Translations under genes and position numbers: made by a program
Notes under the pieces: generated by a model
What the model saw: the letters and a program-made list of their open reading frames with translations, nothing else
The model's database searches: none
What the model was told of the DNA's origin: nothing
In this document: piece after piece, positions 1 to 8,500 of the stretch
Numbering within the stretch: the first letter of the stretch is position 1
How the letters are laid out: each line of letters begins with the position of its first letter
NCBI GenBank assembly: GCA_030039005.1
Contig: JASHQT010000259.1
Span: forward strand, 1-36,620
Reading direction: 5' to 3'
Length of the DNA: 36,620 bases
From: Bryobacteraceae bacterium
GTDB lineage: Bacteria; Acidobacteriota; Terriglobia; Bryobacterales; Bryobacteraceae

Positions 1-438
1 TTCATATCGAGTTCGGTCGTTGGCGTTCCGGCGCAGGCGGTCCCGAAACGTTAAGTTGCGCGTAATCTCAGGGCAACCATCTGAGTAGATATGGACGTGC
101 ACGTCTTTGTCACGAGTGCGGAACATCCGATGTTCATGCCAGTCCGGCTCACGAACCCGTAGTACATAACCAGCTGCTTCCAGTTGGCGCAGATAAACGG
201 ATTCGTCCGTGGAGTCTTTGACAACGACAAGAATGTCGATGATTGGTTTGGCCGCCAGCCCTGGCACTGAGGTCGATCCAATATGCTCGATCCGCCAGGC
301 GGCGCCGCCAAGCGCCTCGCCGATGATCTTCGCGTGCTTCGCAAACAAGGCAGGCCATGTCGAGTCGTACTCGGCAATTGTAATGTCGCGCTTTTCGACA
401 CCTCCGATAAGGCCTGTTTCCACTGGTTCACCCGCCAT
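1..438 (-). CDS. GrpB family protein (nucleotidyltransferase fold), 3' end outside window
   Basis: Reading the minus strand from the ATG at 438 gives 146 codons open to the window edge, so the C-terminus is missing. Family members are usually about 170-180 residues. Visible are the family hallmark HIGSTSVPGLAAKP (about residues 52-65), the following hydrophobic strand IIDILVVV, and later the EHRMF and HVHIY segments typical of GrpB/UPF0157 proteins. The fold is related to nucleotidyltransferases; the cellular role is not established, and in some proteins the domain is fused to CoaE. A purine-rich GAGAGG stands just upstream of the ATG. It is divergent from the cytochrome gene. Family assignment is firm, function open. 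Confidence 0.88.
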   Translation of the reverse strand, partial: MAGEPVETGLIGGVEKRDITIAEYDSTWPALFAKHAKIIGEALGGAAWRIEHIGSTSVPGLAAKPIIDILVVVKDSTDESVYLRQLEAAGYVLRVREPDWHEHRMFRTRDKDVHVHIYSDGCPEITRNLTFRDRLRRNANDRTRYE

Positions 439-502
439 AACAATCCTCTCGGGGCGATTCTCGCACACGAATGCGGACTCGGGACCGCTTAAGGTTTTAA
501 TA

Positions 503-512
503 GTGTTAACAC
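503..512. repeat. 10-bp perfect palindrome GTGTTAACAC in divergent intergenic region
   Basis: GTGTTAACAC is a perfect inverted repeat between the GrpB-like gene (minus, starts at 438) and the cytochrome gene (plus, starts near 704). Its position suits an operator for the minus-strand gene, but no regulator is encoded next to it and a palindrome this short can occur by chance. Confidence 0.3.
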
Positions 513-669
513 GCCCTAGAGAGTCCCTTGGGGGCTATCGTATAGGGGATTTTTCTGATATGTCAAGCACGTTTGGACCAGTGAATAACGTGTTACGGGT
601 AAGGCCTCCGCGCGGCAGGCCATTGCGTGATCCGGTCGCTGACCTATCAGATCCAGGCGCTCGAAACTG

Positions 670-698
670 TTGACAGCTAATTTCTCACGTGTTAGCAT
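670..698 (+). promoter_or_regulatory. Putative sigma-70 promoter of the cytochrome gene
   Basis: A perfect -35 TTGACA at 670-675 is followed after exactly 17 bases by TAGCAT (693-698, 4 of 6 matches to TATAAT). The expected transcription start falls at about 704-705, on the ATG itself, which suggests a leaderless message. Confidence 0.5.
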
Positions 699-703
699 TG
701 CGC

Positions 704-1069
704 ATGCGCTCACTACTAGCAGTTGTGCTACTGCTTATTCCCGTCTGTATCAGCGCCCAGGAAAAGAAGGGCAATCCCTTTGAGAATCCGAAAAATCTCA
801 AGATTCTGAAAGGCGAAAGTGGACCACAGCTCCAGATGACGATGCGCGCGTTCGCGGCTGCGCTCGGTCAGAGGTGCACCTTCTGCCACGTTATGGGCGA
901 TTTTGCCAGCGACGACAATCCCAAGAAAGAAACCGCGCGCATGATGCTCACGATGGCGCGCGGTATCAACGAGACGCTGAAGGCGCCGGAAGGAAAGCGC
1001 CTGGTGTCATGTTATACGTGCCATCGCGGCAGCACGGAGCCGGCAACGGAACCTCCCGCCGCGCAGTAA
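704..1069 (+). CDS. Small di-haem c-type cytochrome, photosynthetic-reaction-centre cytochrome c subunit-like
   Basis: This is a predicted exported protein of 121 residues. The signal peptide is MRSLLAVVLLLIPVCISA with cleavage before Q19. Two CxxCH haem-c motifs are present: CTFCH (C58-H62) and CYTCH (C103-H107). The helix KKETARMMLTMARGIN between them could supply a Met axial ligand. This spacing is that of the cytochrome domain of the reaction-centre c subunit, which acidobacteria carry as short stand-alone proteins without a photosystem. It is probably a periplasmic electron carrier; its partner is unknown. I chose the ATG at 704 because it gives a clean signal peptide; a GTG at 689 in the same frame would add MLALR. 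No Shine-Dalgarno is seen. A strong terminator follows. Confidence 0.85.
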   Translation: MRSLLAVVLLLIPVCISAQEKKGNPFENPKNLKILKGESGPQLQMTMRAFAAALGQRCTFCHVMGDFASDDNPKKETARMMLTMARGINETLKAPEGKRLVSCYTCHRGSTEPATEPPAAQ

Positions 1070-1115
1070 CGGCGTTCGCTGGGAGCTCCGGCGGCAACCA
1101 TTCTTCAGTTTAACC

Positions 1116-1156
1116 AGCGCTCATGGGCGATTCCGCCTGTGAGCGCTTAATCTTTT
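1116..1156 (+). terminator. Rho-independent terminator after the cytochrome gene
   Basis: Arms AGCGCTCA (1116-1123) and TGAGCGCT (1140-1147) pair perfectly over 8 bp, and an inner GGCG/CGCC pair (1126-1129 with 1134-1137) extends the stem around an ATTC loop. The T-rich stretch TAATCTTTTC follows directly. Confidence 0.8.
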
Positions 1157-1228
1157 CGGTACTTCTGAGCGTTCACCGTTACAGCTTGCACCGTACAAAC
1201 TGTATGCAACACAAAACAATGAATTCGC

Positions 1229-1258
1229 GTGTCAGCGCGCGGATGAGTGATATATAAT
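1229..1258 (+). promoter_or_regulatory. Putative promoter of the HbpS/GlcG-like and fdhA unit
   Basis: A perfect -10 TATAAT lies at 1253-1258. GTGTCA at 1229-1234 (4 of 6 matches to TTGACA) is placed 18 bases upstream as -35. The predicted 5' leader is about 55 nt before the ATG at 1321. Confidence 0.55.
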
Positions 1259-1320
1259 CGCAGAGGCCATTCGGCAAACACAACTCCACACATCAGGTGC
1301 GGATTAACTAAGGAGAGACG

Positions 1321-1716
1321 ATGGTAAGTTTGGCAGATGCACGCCGCGTGATCGCCGCGGCGGAGAAAAAAGCTACGGAAATCGGACAGCCGATGAACAT
1401 TGCCGTTGCCGACGAAGGCGGCAATCTGGTGTCCCACGTGCGTATGGACGGAGCCTGGATCGGCAGCATCGATATTTCGCAGAAGAAAGCGTACACTTCG
1501 CGCGCTTTCGATATCGCGACCAAGGATCTGGCCACCCATTCGCAATCGGGCGGGCAGTTCTTTGGAATCCACGCTTCCAACAACGGCAAGATCATGATCT
1601 TCGCCGGCGGTATTCCTCTGAAGAAAAACGGAAAGGTGGTGGGCGCGATCGGCGTCAGCGGCGGCTCGGGTGAACAGGACCATGCCGTGGCTGAAGCGGG
1701 CGCAGCCGCGTTCTGA
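1321..1716 (+). CDS. HbpS/GlcG-like protein (DUF336 family)
   Basis: A 131-residue protein with the HbpS/GlcG (DUF336) pattern: an N-terminal helix followed by AVADEGGNLVSHVRMDGA, a mid-protein KKAYTSRAF segment, and the glycine-rich end FAGGIPLKKNGKVVGAIGVSGG with a terminal amphipathic helix. Family length is about 130-140, so it is complete. Some members bind haem or degradation products of it, and others lie in glycolate or alcohol-oxidation operons; the ligand here is unknown. A strong AAGGAG (1310-1315) precedes the ATG. It stands 63 bases upstream of fdhA on the same strand, so the two are probably cotranscribed and the protein may act with the dehydrogenase. No signal peptide is seen, so it is cytoplasmic. 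Confidence 0.88.
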   Translation: MVSLADARRVIAAAEKKATEIGQPMNIAVADEGGNLVSHVRMDGAWIGSIDISQKKAYTSRAFDIATKDLATHSQSGGQFFGIHASNNGKIMIFAGGIPLKKNGKVVGAIGVSGGSGEQDHAVAEAGAAAF

Positions 1717-1729
1717 ATCAGCGCCTTGT

Positions 1730-1759
1730 TGAGTTGACCAAGGCTGAGTTGACCAAGAA
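1730..1759 (+). repeat. 15-bp tandem duplication in the spacer before fdhA
   Basis: Two adjacent copies of a 15-bp unit, TGAGTTGACCAAGGC (1730-1744) and TGAGTTGACCAAGAA (1745-1759), differ only in the last two bases. They lie just upstream of the fdhA Shine-Dalgarno AAAGGAG. The likely origin is a recent slippage duplication in the spacer. Confidence 0.7.
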
Positions 1760-1779
1760 GTCGAAAGGAGAATTGGTAA

Positions 1780-2979
1780 ATGGCAAGTAATCGAGGTGTA
1801 GTGTATCTCGCTCCGGGCAAAGTAGAAGTGCAAAGCATCGACTATCCGAAGCTGCAGAATCCCGCCGGCAAGAAAATCGACCATGGCGTCATCCTGAAGA
1901 TTGTCACCACCAATATCTGTGGTAGCGATCAGCACATGGTGCGCGGCCGGACCACCGCGCCCGCGGGCCTGGTGCTGGGACATGAGATCACCGGCGAAAT
2001 CATCGAAAAGGGCAGCGACGTCGAGTTTCTGAACGTGGGCGACCTGGTGACGGTGCCGTTCAATATCGCGTGCGGCCGCTGCCGGAATTGCCGCGCGGGG
2101 TTCACGGGCGTTTGCCTGAACGTCAATCCGGCTCGCGCCGGCGCGGCCTACGGCTACGTCGACATGGGCGGGTGGGTAGGAGGCCAGGCCGAATACGTCC
2201 TGGTTCCCTATGCCGACTTCAACCTGATCAAGTTCCCTGACAAGGCCAAGGCCTTGACGAAGATCAAGGACCTCACCATGCTATCGGACATTTTCCCGAC
2301 AGGCTATCATGGCGCCGTCACCGCGGGCGTGGGAACCGGATCGGTGGTGTACGTTGCGGGCGCGGGACCAGTCGGCTTGGCCTGCGCGGCTTCCTGTCAT
2401 TTGCTGGGAGCGGCGGTGGTGATCGTGGGCGACATGATTCCCGAGCGTTTGGCGCAGGCCAAGAGCTTCGGGTGCGAGACCGTCGACCTGAAGAAGGACG
2501 CTTCTTTAGCCGATCAAATCGCGCAAATCGTCGGAACGCCGGAAGTGGATGCGGCCGTGGATTGCGTCGGGTTTGAGGCGCGCGGACACGGACACGATGC
2601 GGCCAAGGAGCATCCCGCCACGGTGCTGAACTCGGTGATGGAGATCACGCGCGCCGCCGGCGCCATCGGCATTCCCGGGCTGTATGTAACCGGCGATCCG
2701 GGCGGCGTGGATGCCAACGCGAAGGTCGGCAACCTGCAAATTCGCATCGGCCTCGGCTGGGCGAAATCGCATTCCTTCTTTACGGGCCAGTGTCCGGTGC
2801 TCAAGTACAATCGTCAACTCATGATGGCGATTTTGCATGACAAGGTGCATATCGCCAAAGCGGTGAATGCCACCATCATCCCGCTCGACAAGGCCCCGCA
2901 AGGTTATCAGGACTTCGATAAGGGTGCGGCGAAGAAGTTCGTTATCGACCCGCACGGGTCGACCGCAAAAGCCGCTTAG
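1780..2979 (+). CDS. fdhA: Glutathione-independent formaldehyde dehydrogenase (zinc-dependent, NAD-linked)
   Basis: This 399-residue medium-chain dehydrogenase has the length of Pseudomonas putida FdhA. Catalytic zinc ligands are in TTNICGSDQHMV and GHEITGE; structural zinc cysteines are in CGRCRNCRAGFTGVC; the Rossmann motif is VAGAGPVGLA (about residues 190-199). The segments ARAGAAYGYVDMGGWVGGQAEY and FPTGYHGA, and the long loop with RGHGHDAAKEHP, separate this family from ordinary alcohol dehydrogenases. It oxidises formaldehyde to formate with tightly bound NAD and can dismutate aldehydes. It follows the HbpS/GlcG-like gene and converges with a folate-C1 operon able to consume its product formate. 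AAAGGAG precedes the ATG. The family call is strong; the physiological substrate is inferred. Confidence 0.9.
   Translation: MASNRGVVYLAPGKVEVQSIDYPKLQNPAGKKIDHGVILKIVTTNICGSDQHMVRGRTTAPAGLVLGHEITGEIIEKGSDVEFLNVGDLVTVPFNIACGRCRNCRAGFTGVCLNVNPARAGAAYGYVDMGGWVGGQAEYVLVPYADFNLIKFPDKAKALTKIKDLTMLSDIFPTGYHGAVTAGVGTGSVVYVAGAGPVGLACAASCHLLGAAVVIVGDMIPERLAQAKSFGCETVDLKKDASLADQIAQIVGTPEVDAAVDCVGFEARGHGHDAAKEHPATVLNSVMEITRAAGAIGIPGLYVTGDPGGVDANAKVGNLQIRIGLGWAKSHSFFTGQCPVLKYNRQLMMAILHDKVHIAKAVNATIIPLDKAPQGYQDFDKGAAKKFVIDPHGSTAKAA
2945..2962. repeat. 18-bp inverted repeat at the 3' end of fdhA
   Basis: TCGACCCG (2945-2952) and CGGGTCGA (2955-2962) are perfect 8-bp arms around CA. It lies inside the last codons of fdhA, close to the convergent stop codons of fdhA and the cyclohydrolase gene. 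It could support termination, but there is no T-tract. Confidence 0.4.
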
Positions 2980-2995
2980 ACCAATAGCCGCTTAG
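2970..2995. repeat. 10-bp direct repeat spanning the two convergent stop codons
   Basis: AGCCGCTTAG occurs at 2970-2979 and again at 2986-2995. The first copy holds the fdhA stop codon TAG; the second, read on the minus strand, covers the stop TAA of the cyclohydrolase gene. It may be a local duplication that created or moved one of the stops. Confidence 0.5.
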
Positions 2996-3570
2996 CCCCT
3001 TTGCACTTTCTGGAGCAGCTCGCGAACCTGGGCGGTCATTTCCAGCCGGAAAGGATCGCCGGGAGCGAGCTGCTCCAGGTTCGCCGTCACCGTCGTCAAT
3101 GCGGACCGCGCTCCGGCAGTCAGCAGGTTTTTCGCCGTAGCGAGGTCCGGTGCGACGGCGGCGTGAATGAGTCCGGCGGCCTGCTCGCAAAGCGCGAGAC
3201 CCAGGGCCGCCGCGCGCGCCACACTCCAGGGGACTTCGACAGTTTTGCGAAGCGCCGCTTCGGTGGATTCACCGCGCTTCCGCGCATCCAAATACTGGCG
3301 GTAGGCAGCGATGTCCCGGTCCGCCAGGTGGGCCAGCAGTTGCGATTGGTTGCGCTCCTCATGCAGCAGACTCTCCGCCAGCTCGTGGTCGCCTGCGAAA
3401 TCCTTGCGTTTGGCAGCGATTTCAAGAACCTTATTAAGAAGCGCGAGGCCCAGGCTCGCGGTCACCGCGGCGGCGCTCACTCCCGCCGGCACGGGCTCCA
3501 AACCGGCCAAGCGATCGCGAAACTCCGCGAGGGTGCTTGTCCAGATGGAACCGGATATCGGATCGGACAT
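2992..3570 (-). CDS. fchA: Cyclodeaminase/cyclohydrolase family protein, probable methenyl-THF cyclohydrolase (FchA type)
   Basis: This 192-residue, mostly helical protein matches the stand-alone C-terminal domain of formiminotransferase-cyclodeaminase: LAGLEPVPAGVSAAAVTASLGLALLN near residues 22-47, where this family has the P-x-P-G-G-G-S-x-A-A type glycine turn (here partly altered to PVPAGVSAA), then RDIAAYRQYLDARKR and a long helical repeat. FchA proteins interconvert 10-formyl-THF and 5,10-methenyl-THF, which fits its place directly after fhs: the fhs TAA abuts this ATG with no spacer, indicating translational coupling. It is the last gene of the minus-strand operon. Formimino-THF cyclodeaminase activity is an alternative, since the family covers both. 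The altered glycine-rich turn lowers certainty about activity. Confidence 0.75.
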   Translation of the reverse strand: MSDPISGSIWTSTLAEFRDRLAGLEPVPAGVSAAAVTASLGLALLNKVLEIAAKRKDFAGDHELAESLLHEERNQSQLLAHLADRDIAAYRQYLDARKRGESTEAALRKTVEVPWSVARAAALGLALCEQAAGLIHAAVAPDLATAKNLLTAGARSALTTVTANLEQLAPGDPFRLEMTAQVRELLQKVQRG

Positions 3571-5469
3571 TTAAGAGAGACCGATGATGCGTCCGGTGCT
3601 GATGTCAATGTCCACGTCATAGTAGCCGGGCCGCGTGGACAGTCCGGGCATGGTGGACATCGCTCCGAGCAGCGGATACAGAAACCCGGCGCCCACGCTG
3701 GCGCGGATATCGCGCACCGGAACGATAAATCCGGTGGGCGCGCCCTTCAGGTTCGGATCGTGGCTCAAGCTATATTGCGTCTTGGCCATGCAGATGGGCA
3801 GCTTGTCGAAGCCTTCGCGCGTGTACAGCTCGATTTTCTTTTCTGCTTCCGGCGAATATTCAACGCCCGCGCCGCCGTAGATGTCTTTCACGATTTTCTC
3901 GATCTTTTGTTTGATGCTGAGCTCGAGCGGATAGAGGAAATGGAAATCGGCGGGCTTTTCGCAGGCAGCGATTACGGCTTTACCGAGTTCCACCGCCCCT
4001 TTGCCGCCTTCGGCCCAATGGTTCGATACCACGGCGTCGGCGGCGCCGGCTTCGATCGCCAGACGCCGGACCAGCGCGACTTCATTGTCGGTATCGTCCT
4101 TGAAGCGATTGATGCCCACCACCACGGGAATTCCGAACGCGCGAACGTCCGCGATCAGGCGCGTCAGGTTCACCGAGCCCTTCTCCAGCAATTCGAGATT
4201 CTCCTGCGTGTAGGCCGCGGCGAGCGCCTGACCGGCTACGACCTTCGGCCCGCCTCCATGCATTTTGAGCGCGCGAATGGTGGCTACCATCACCGCGCCG
4301 TCGGGCTTCAGTCCGCTGTAGCGGCACTTGATGTCGCAGAATTTCTCAAAGCCCATGTCTGCGCCGAAGCCCGCTTCAGTGAGCACATAGCCCTCGGGAC
4401 CCACTAGCTTCAGCGCGATCTGATCCGCCACGATGGATGAATTGCCATGCGCGATATTGGCGAATGGTCCCGCGTGCACGAACGCGGGCGTGCCTTCGAG
4501 CGTCTGCATCAGGTTGGGCATGATGGTGTCCTTCATCAGCACGGTGAGCGCGCCGCTGCAGCCGATGTCGTCGGCGCTGATGGGTTCGCCGGCGCGATTG
4601 GTGCCGATCACCATGCGGCCCAGCCGCTCGCGCATGTCGGCCAGACTGGTGGCGAGCGCGAGGATCGCCATGATCTCGCTGGCTACGGTGATGTCGAATC
4701 CCGTGGAGCGCGTGAAGCCTTTTTCTTCCGGGCCTTGGCCGATGGTGATGCCGCGCAGCATGCGGTCATTGGTGTCGACCACGCGCCGCCAGGTGATGCT
4801 GTCGGGATCGATATCCAGCCGCGCGAAACGGCTGCGCTCTTCGGGCGTGAGCTCGTTGGGATCGGTTTTCGAAATGCCCAGCTTGTGCAGGCGGCGCAGC
4901 ATCACGGGCGCGAACTTGCGCGTGCCGTCTTTCGAGACTGGGCACAACCGGTCGAACAACTGCTCGTCGGTCGCGCTCTTTTCGTGAAACATGCGGGCGT
5001 CGATCGCCGCGGCGAGCAGGTTATTGGCGGCCGTGATGGCGTGCAGGTCGCCGGTGAGATGGAGATTGAACTCCTCCATCGGAATGATCTGGCTGTAGCC
5101 TCCGCCGGCCGCGCCGCCCTTGATGCCGAAGGTGGGGCCTTGGCTGGGCTGGCGAATGCACGTGAACACCTTCTTGCCCAGGTGCGCGCCAAGCGCCTGG
5201 CTCAGTCCGACCGTGGTGGTGGTCTTGCCTTCGCCGAGCGGCGTGGGCGTGATCGCGGTCACGACGATGTATTTGCCGTTCGGCGAATCCTTGAGCCGGT
5301 CGCGGATGGAAAGATGAACCTTGGCCTTGGTGTTGCCGTAGAGATCCAACTCTTCGGGCAGAATGCCGGCTTCGGACGCGATCTGGCTGATGGAAAGAGG
5401 CGTGGCCGCTTGTGCAATCTCGATATCGCTGGGCACACGAATCAGGATGTTCTTCAGTTTGTGGGGCAT
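3571..5469 (-). CDS. fhs: Formate--tetrahydrofolate ligase, long form
   Basis: The 632-residue enzyme makes 10-formyl-THF from formate, THF and ATP. The ATP-binding loop [13 protein letters not shown] is at about residues 74-86, followed by the family segments [31 protein letters not shown] and the [14 protein letters not shown] stretch. Most bacterial Fhs proteins are about 555 residues. This one carries the extra region (about residues 170-245) with [32 protein letters not shown] and [14 protein letters not shown], which is how the Fhs domain of eukaryotic C1-THF synthase reads. It belongs to the minus-strand operon: metH ends 57 bases upstream and the cyclohydrolase begins at the next base. 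Its role is probably to assimilate formate made by fdhA. Confidence 0.95.
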   Translation of the reverse strand: MPHKLKNILIRVPSDIEIAQAATPLSISQIASEAGILPEELDLYGNTKAKVHLSIRDRLKDSPNGKYIVVTAITPTPLGEGKTTTTVGLSQALGAHLGKKVFTCIRQPSQGPTFGIKGGAAGGGYSQIIPMEEFNLHLTGDLHAITAANNLLAAAIDARMFHEKSATDEQLFDRLCPVSKDGTRKFAPVMLRRLHKLGISKTDPNELTPEERSRFARLDIDPDSITWRRVVDTNDRMLRGITIGQGPEEKGFTRSTGFDITVASEIMAILALATSLADMRERLGRMVIGTNRAGEPISADDIGCSGALTVLMKDTIMPNLMQTLEGTPAFVHAGPFANIAHGNSSIVADQIALKLVGPEGYVLTEAGFGADMGFEKFCDIKCRYSGLKPDGAVMVATIRALKMHGGGPKVVAGQALAAAYTQENLELLEKGSVNLTRLIADVRAFGIPVVVGINRFKDDTDNEVALVRRLAIEAGAADAVVSNHWAEGGKGAVELGKAVIAACEKPADFHFLYPLELSIKQKIEKIVKDIYGGAGVEYSPEAEKKIELYTREGFDKLPICMAKTQYSLSHDPNLKGAPTGFIVPVRDIRASVGAGFLYPLLGAMSTMPGLSTRPGYYDVDIDISTGRIIGLS

Positions 5470-5526
5470 CGCAACCCATTATTTTAGAACATGGGCTCGC
5501 GGTATCCCGTTTGTTGATGCCCGATA

Positions 5527-8500
5527 TCAGGCGCGCCCGGGCTCGGCTACGGCGAAATACACGCAATCGGGATGATGGAACACCAGCGCGCTCACGCTTG
5601 CTTCCGGGTCCATCATCATGCTTTCGGTGAGTTCGACGCCGATGTCCTCGGGTCGAAGCAGCTTGAAGATACCGCGCTGGTCGTCGAGATCCGGGCAGGC
5701 CGGAAAGCCGAAGCTGTAGCGCTTGCCGCGGTATTTTGCGGTGAAGCGCTCGCGCATGGTCATCGACGGAGGATCGGGAAAGCCCCAGTCCTCGCGGATG
5801 CGGGCGTGCAGCCATTCCGCGCACGCTTCGGCGGTTTCGAGCGCGAGCGCCTGAATCGCGTGCGCTTTGAAGAATTCTCCGGACTGCTTCCACTGTTCGG
5901 CGCGTTCGCGGATGCCGGCGCCCGCGCTTACGACGAACGTCGCGAGATGATCGTGCTGACCGTCTGTGGGGTCCAGGATGTAGTCGCTCAAGCAGAGGCC
6001 ATCTTCTCGCGACTGCCGGCTGAATCGAAAGGTGTGAAGCGCGATGGACGAGTTAGGAGCAAAAAGGCGAATGGCATTGCCGTCGCGTTCGGCTTCGAAG
6101 AACTGCCAGACCGCGCGAATGTGCATGAACTGCGCGGCTTCCTGCTTCAGATCTTCGATGTGGCGAGCGAGCGCGAGCGCTTTCGGATCGCGATCGGCAA
6201 GCGCCTTCTCGAAATTTCGCCGGTACCCCAGGTGCTTTCCATAGAATGTCTGTGAATTGAGGAACGCCCACACCGCGTATGAATCGGCCGCCGCGCAGGT
6301 TCTGCGCTCCAGATAAGGCGCCGGTGGGATGGGAATGTCCGCGCGAACCCTGGTACTGCGGCGCTTCGCTGGATGCACGGTCGAGAGGTGGGCTGGCGGG
6401 GCTTCGGAAGCGGGAAATGACGGCCGGTGTGATTCGAGAACCGCGTCTCGTGCTGCAGGGTCCACCAACTGATTCATCAGCCGCAGCGCGCCCATGGCGT
6501 CCTTCACATAGCAAACCGCCTCGCCGTAAGCGGGCGCGATGCGCGTGCGCGTGAACTTTTCCGATAACGCCGCGCCGCCCACCAGCAGCGGCACGCAGAT
6601 TCCGGCGGCTTTCAGATCGACGGCTGTCGATACCATTTGCTGCGCGCTTTTCACCAGGAGTCCCGACAGGCCGATGACGTCCGGGGCATGTTCGGAGTAC
6701 GCGCTGATGAGCGCTTGCGGCGGCACGCGAATCCCCAGGTTGATCACCGTGTAGCCGTTATTGGCGAGAATCATTTCCACCAGATCCTTCCCGATATCGT
6801 GCACGTCGCCTTGCACGGTGGCGAGCAGGATTTTACCGCGCGCCGCGCTCTCCCCTTTCGCCATGAAGTGCTCCAGGTACGTGACTGCGGCCTTCATGGC
6901 TTCGGCCGATTGCAGCACTTCCGCCACGATCAGTTCATTGTTGTTGAACAGCCGCCCCACTTCGTTCATGCCGTCCATAAGTGGGCCGTTGATGATCTCG
7001 ATGGGGCTCGCGCCCTCGCGGCGCTTGCGCTCCAGGTCCTCGATCAAGCCGTCGCGCGCGCCTTCAACGATGTAGTTCGCCAGTTTCCGGTCCAACGCTT
7101 GATGTCCTGGCGATAGATCCGGTGCGGGCTGCTTCGTTCGCGCGCCGCCCTGACGGAAATGCGCGGTGATGGCCGCAATGTCGGCCGCCCCCGCATGGAA
7201 GAGCAGATCGTGCGCCATGCGGCGCTCGGCTTCGGGAATGGACGCATAGCGCTCCAGTTTTTCGGCGTTGACGATCGCCAGGTCCAAGCCGGCCTTGGTG
7301 CAGTAAAACAGAAACACCGAATTCACGACTTCGCGCGCCGCGGCGGGAAGGCCGAAGGACACGTTCGAAATGCCGAGAATCGTTTTGACCAAAGGCAGCG
7401 CCTGCTTGATGACGCGAATGGCTTCGATGGTTTCCACCGCCGCGCCCCGATACCCAGCGTCGCCGCTCGCGCAAGGAAACACTAGCGGATCGATCAGGAT
7501 ATCTTCGGGCGGGATTCCGTATTTTTGAGTTAACAGCCGGTAGGAGCGCTCGGCCACCGCGAGTTTGCGTTCGCGCGTGAAGGCCTGCGCCTGGGTTTTC
7601 TCCTCATCGATGCAGCCCACCACCAACGCCGCGCCATAGAGCTTTGCGAGCGGGCACACGCGCGCGAATTTTTCTTCGCCGTCCTCCAGATTGATGGAGT
7701 TGATGATGCTTTTCCCCTGGCAATACGTGAGCGCGAGTTCGATGGCCTGGGGATCGGTGCTGTCGATCATGACCGGCACGCGGATCTTGCGGATCAGGCG
7801 TTCGTAGAACGGCGGGATGTCGCGGATCTCGTCGCGCTCGGTGCTTTGCAGGCAGACATCGATAATGTGCGCGCCGTTCTTCACTTGACGCCGCGCGATT
7901 TCGGTGGCCTCGTCCCAGTTTTCCTGCGCGATCAGGTTCTTGAACGCGCGCGAGCCGATCACGTTGGTGCGCTCGCCCACAATCAGCGGGCGGCTATTGT
8001 CGTTGGCTTCTACCAGATCGATACCGGAGAAATAGGTGCGGCGCGATCGCGCGGGTATCGCGCGTGGATGCTTACCGTCAATCATTTGCGCGATGGCGTG
8101 GATGTGCGCGTCGGTGGTGCCGCAACAGCCGCCCACGATGTTCAGCCAGCCGCGATCTGCGAAGCGCTCGAGCTGGGCTGCCAGCGCGTCCGGCGTCATG
8201 CGGTAATTGCCGTCTTCGTCCGGCAACCCCGCATTGGGATAGCAGGAAACCGGAAATGGCGACAAATCGCTCAGCGTGCGCAGAGGATCGCTCATCTCGC
8301 CCGGCCCGGTGGCGCAGTTGAGCCCCAGCGATAGCAGGCCGGCGTGAGAGAGCGAAACGCAAAATGCGTCCGCGCCTTGCCCGGCGAGCATCGCGCCGTT
8401 GCGCTCGATGGTGCCCGAAATCATGATCGGAATAGGAGCGCCGCGTTGGCGCCGCAGTGTTTCGATCGCCGCCAGCGCCGCTTTTACGGTGCGCGTGTCC

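Noticed and set aside
1147..1983. 278-residue minus-strand frame
   Set aside because: It covers the HbpS/GlcG-like gene, the tandem repeat and the start of fdhA in antisense; no recognisable domain.
3001..4407. 468-residue plus-strand frame across fchA and fhs
   Set aside because: It is antisense to two recognisable folate enzymes, is rich in Arg/His/Gly/Ala as antisense frames in GC-rich DNA are, and has no motif.
4447..5487. 346-residue plus-strand frame
   Set aside because: It is antisense to fhs, whose motifs are intact throughout; no ribosome-binding site or family pattern.
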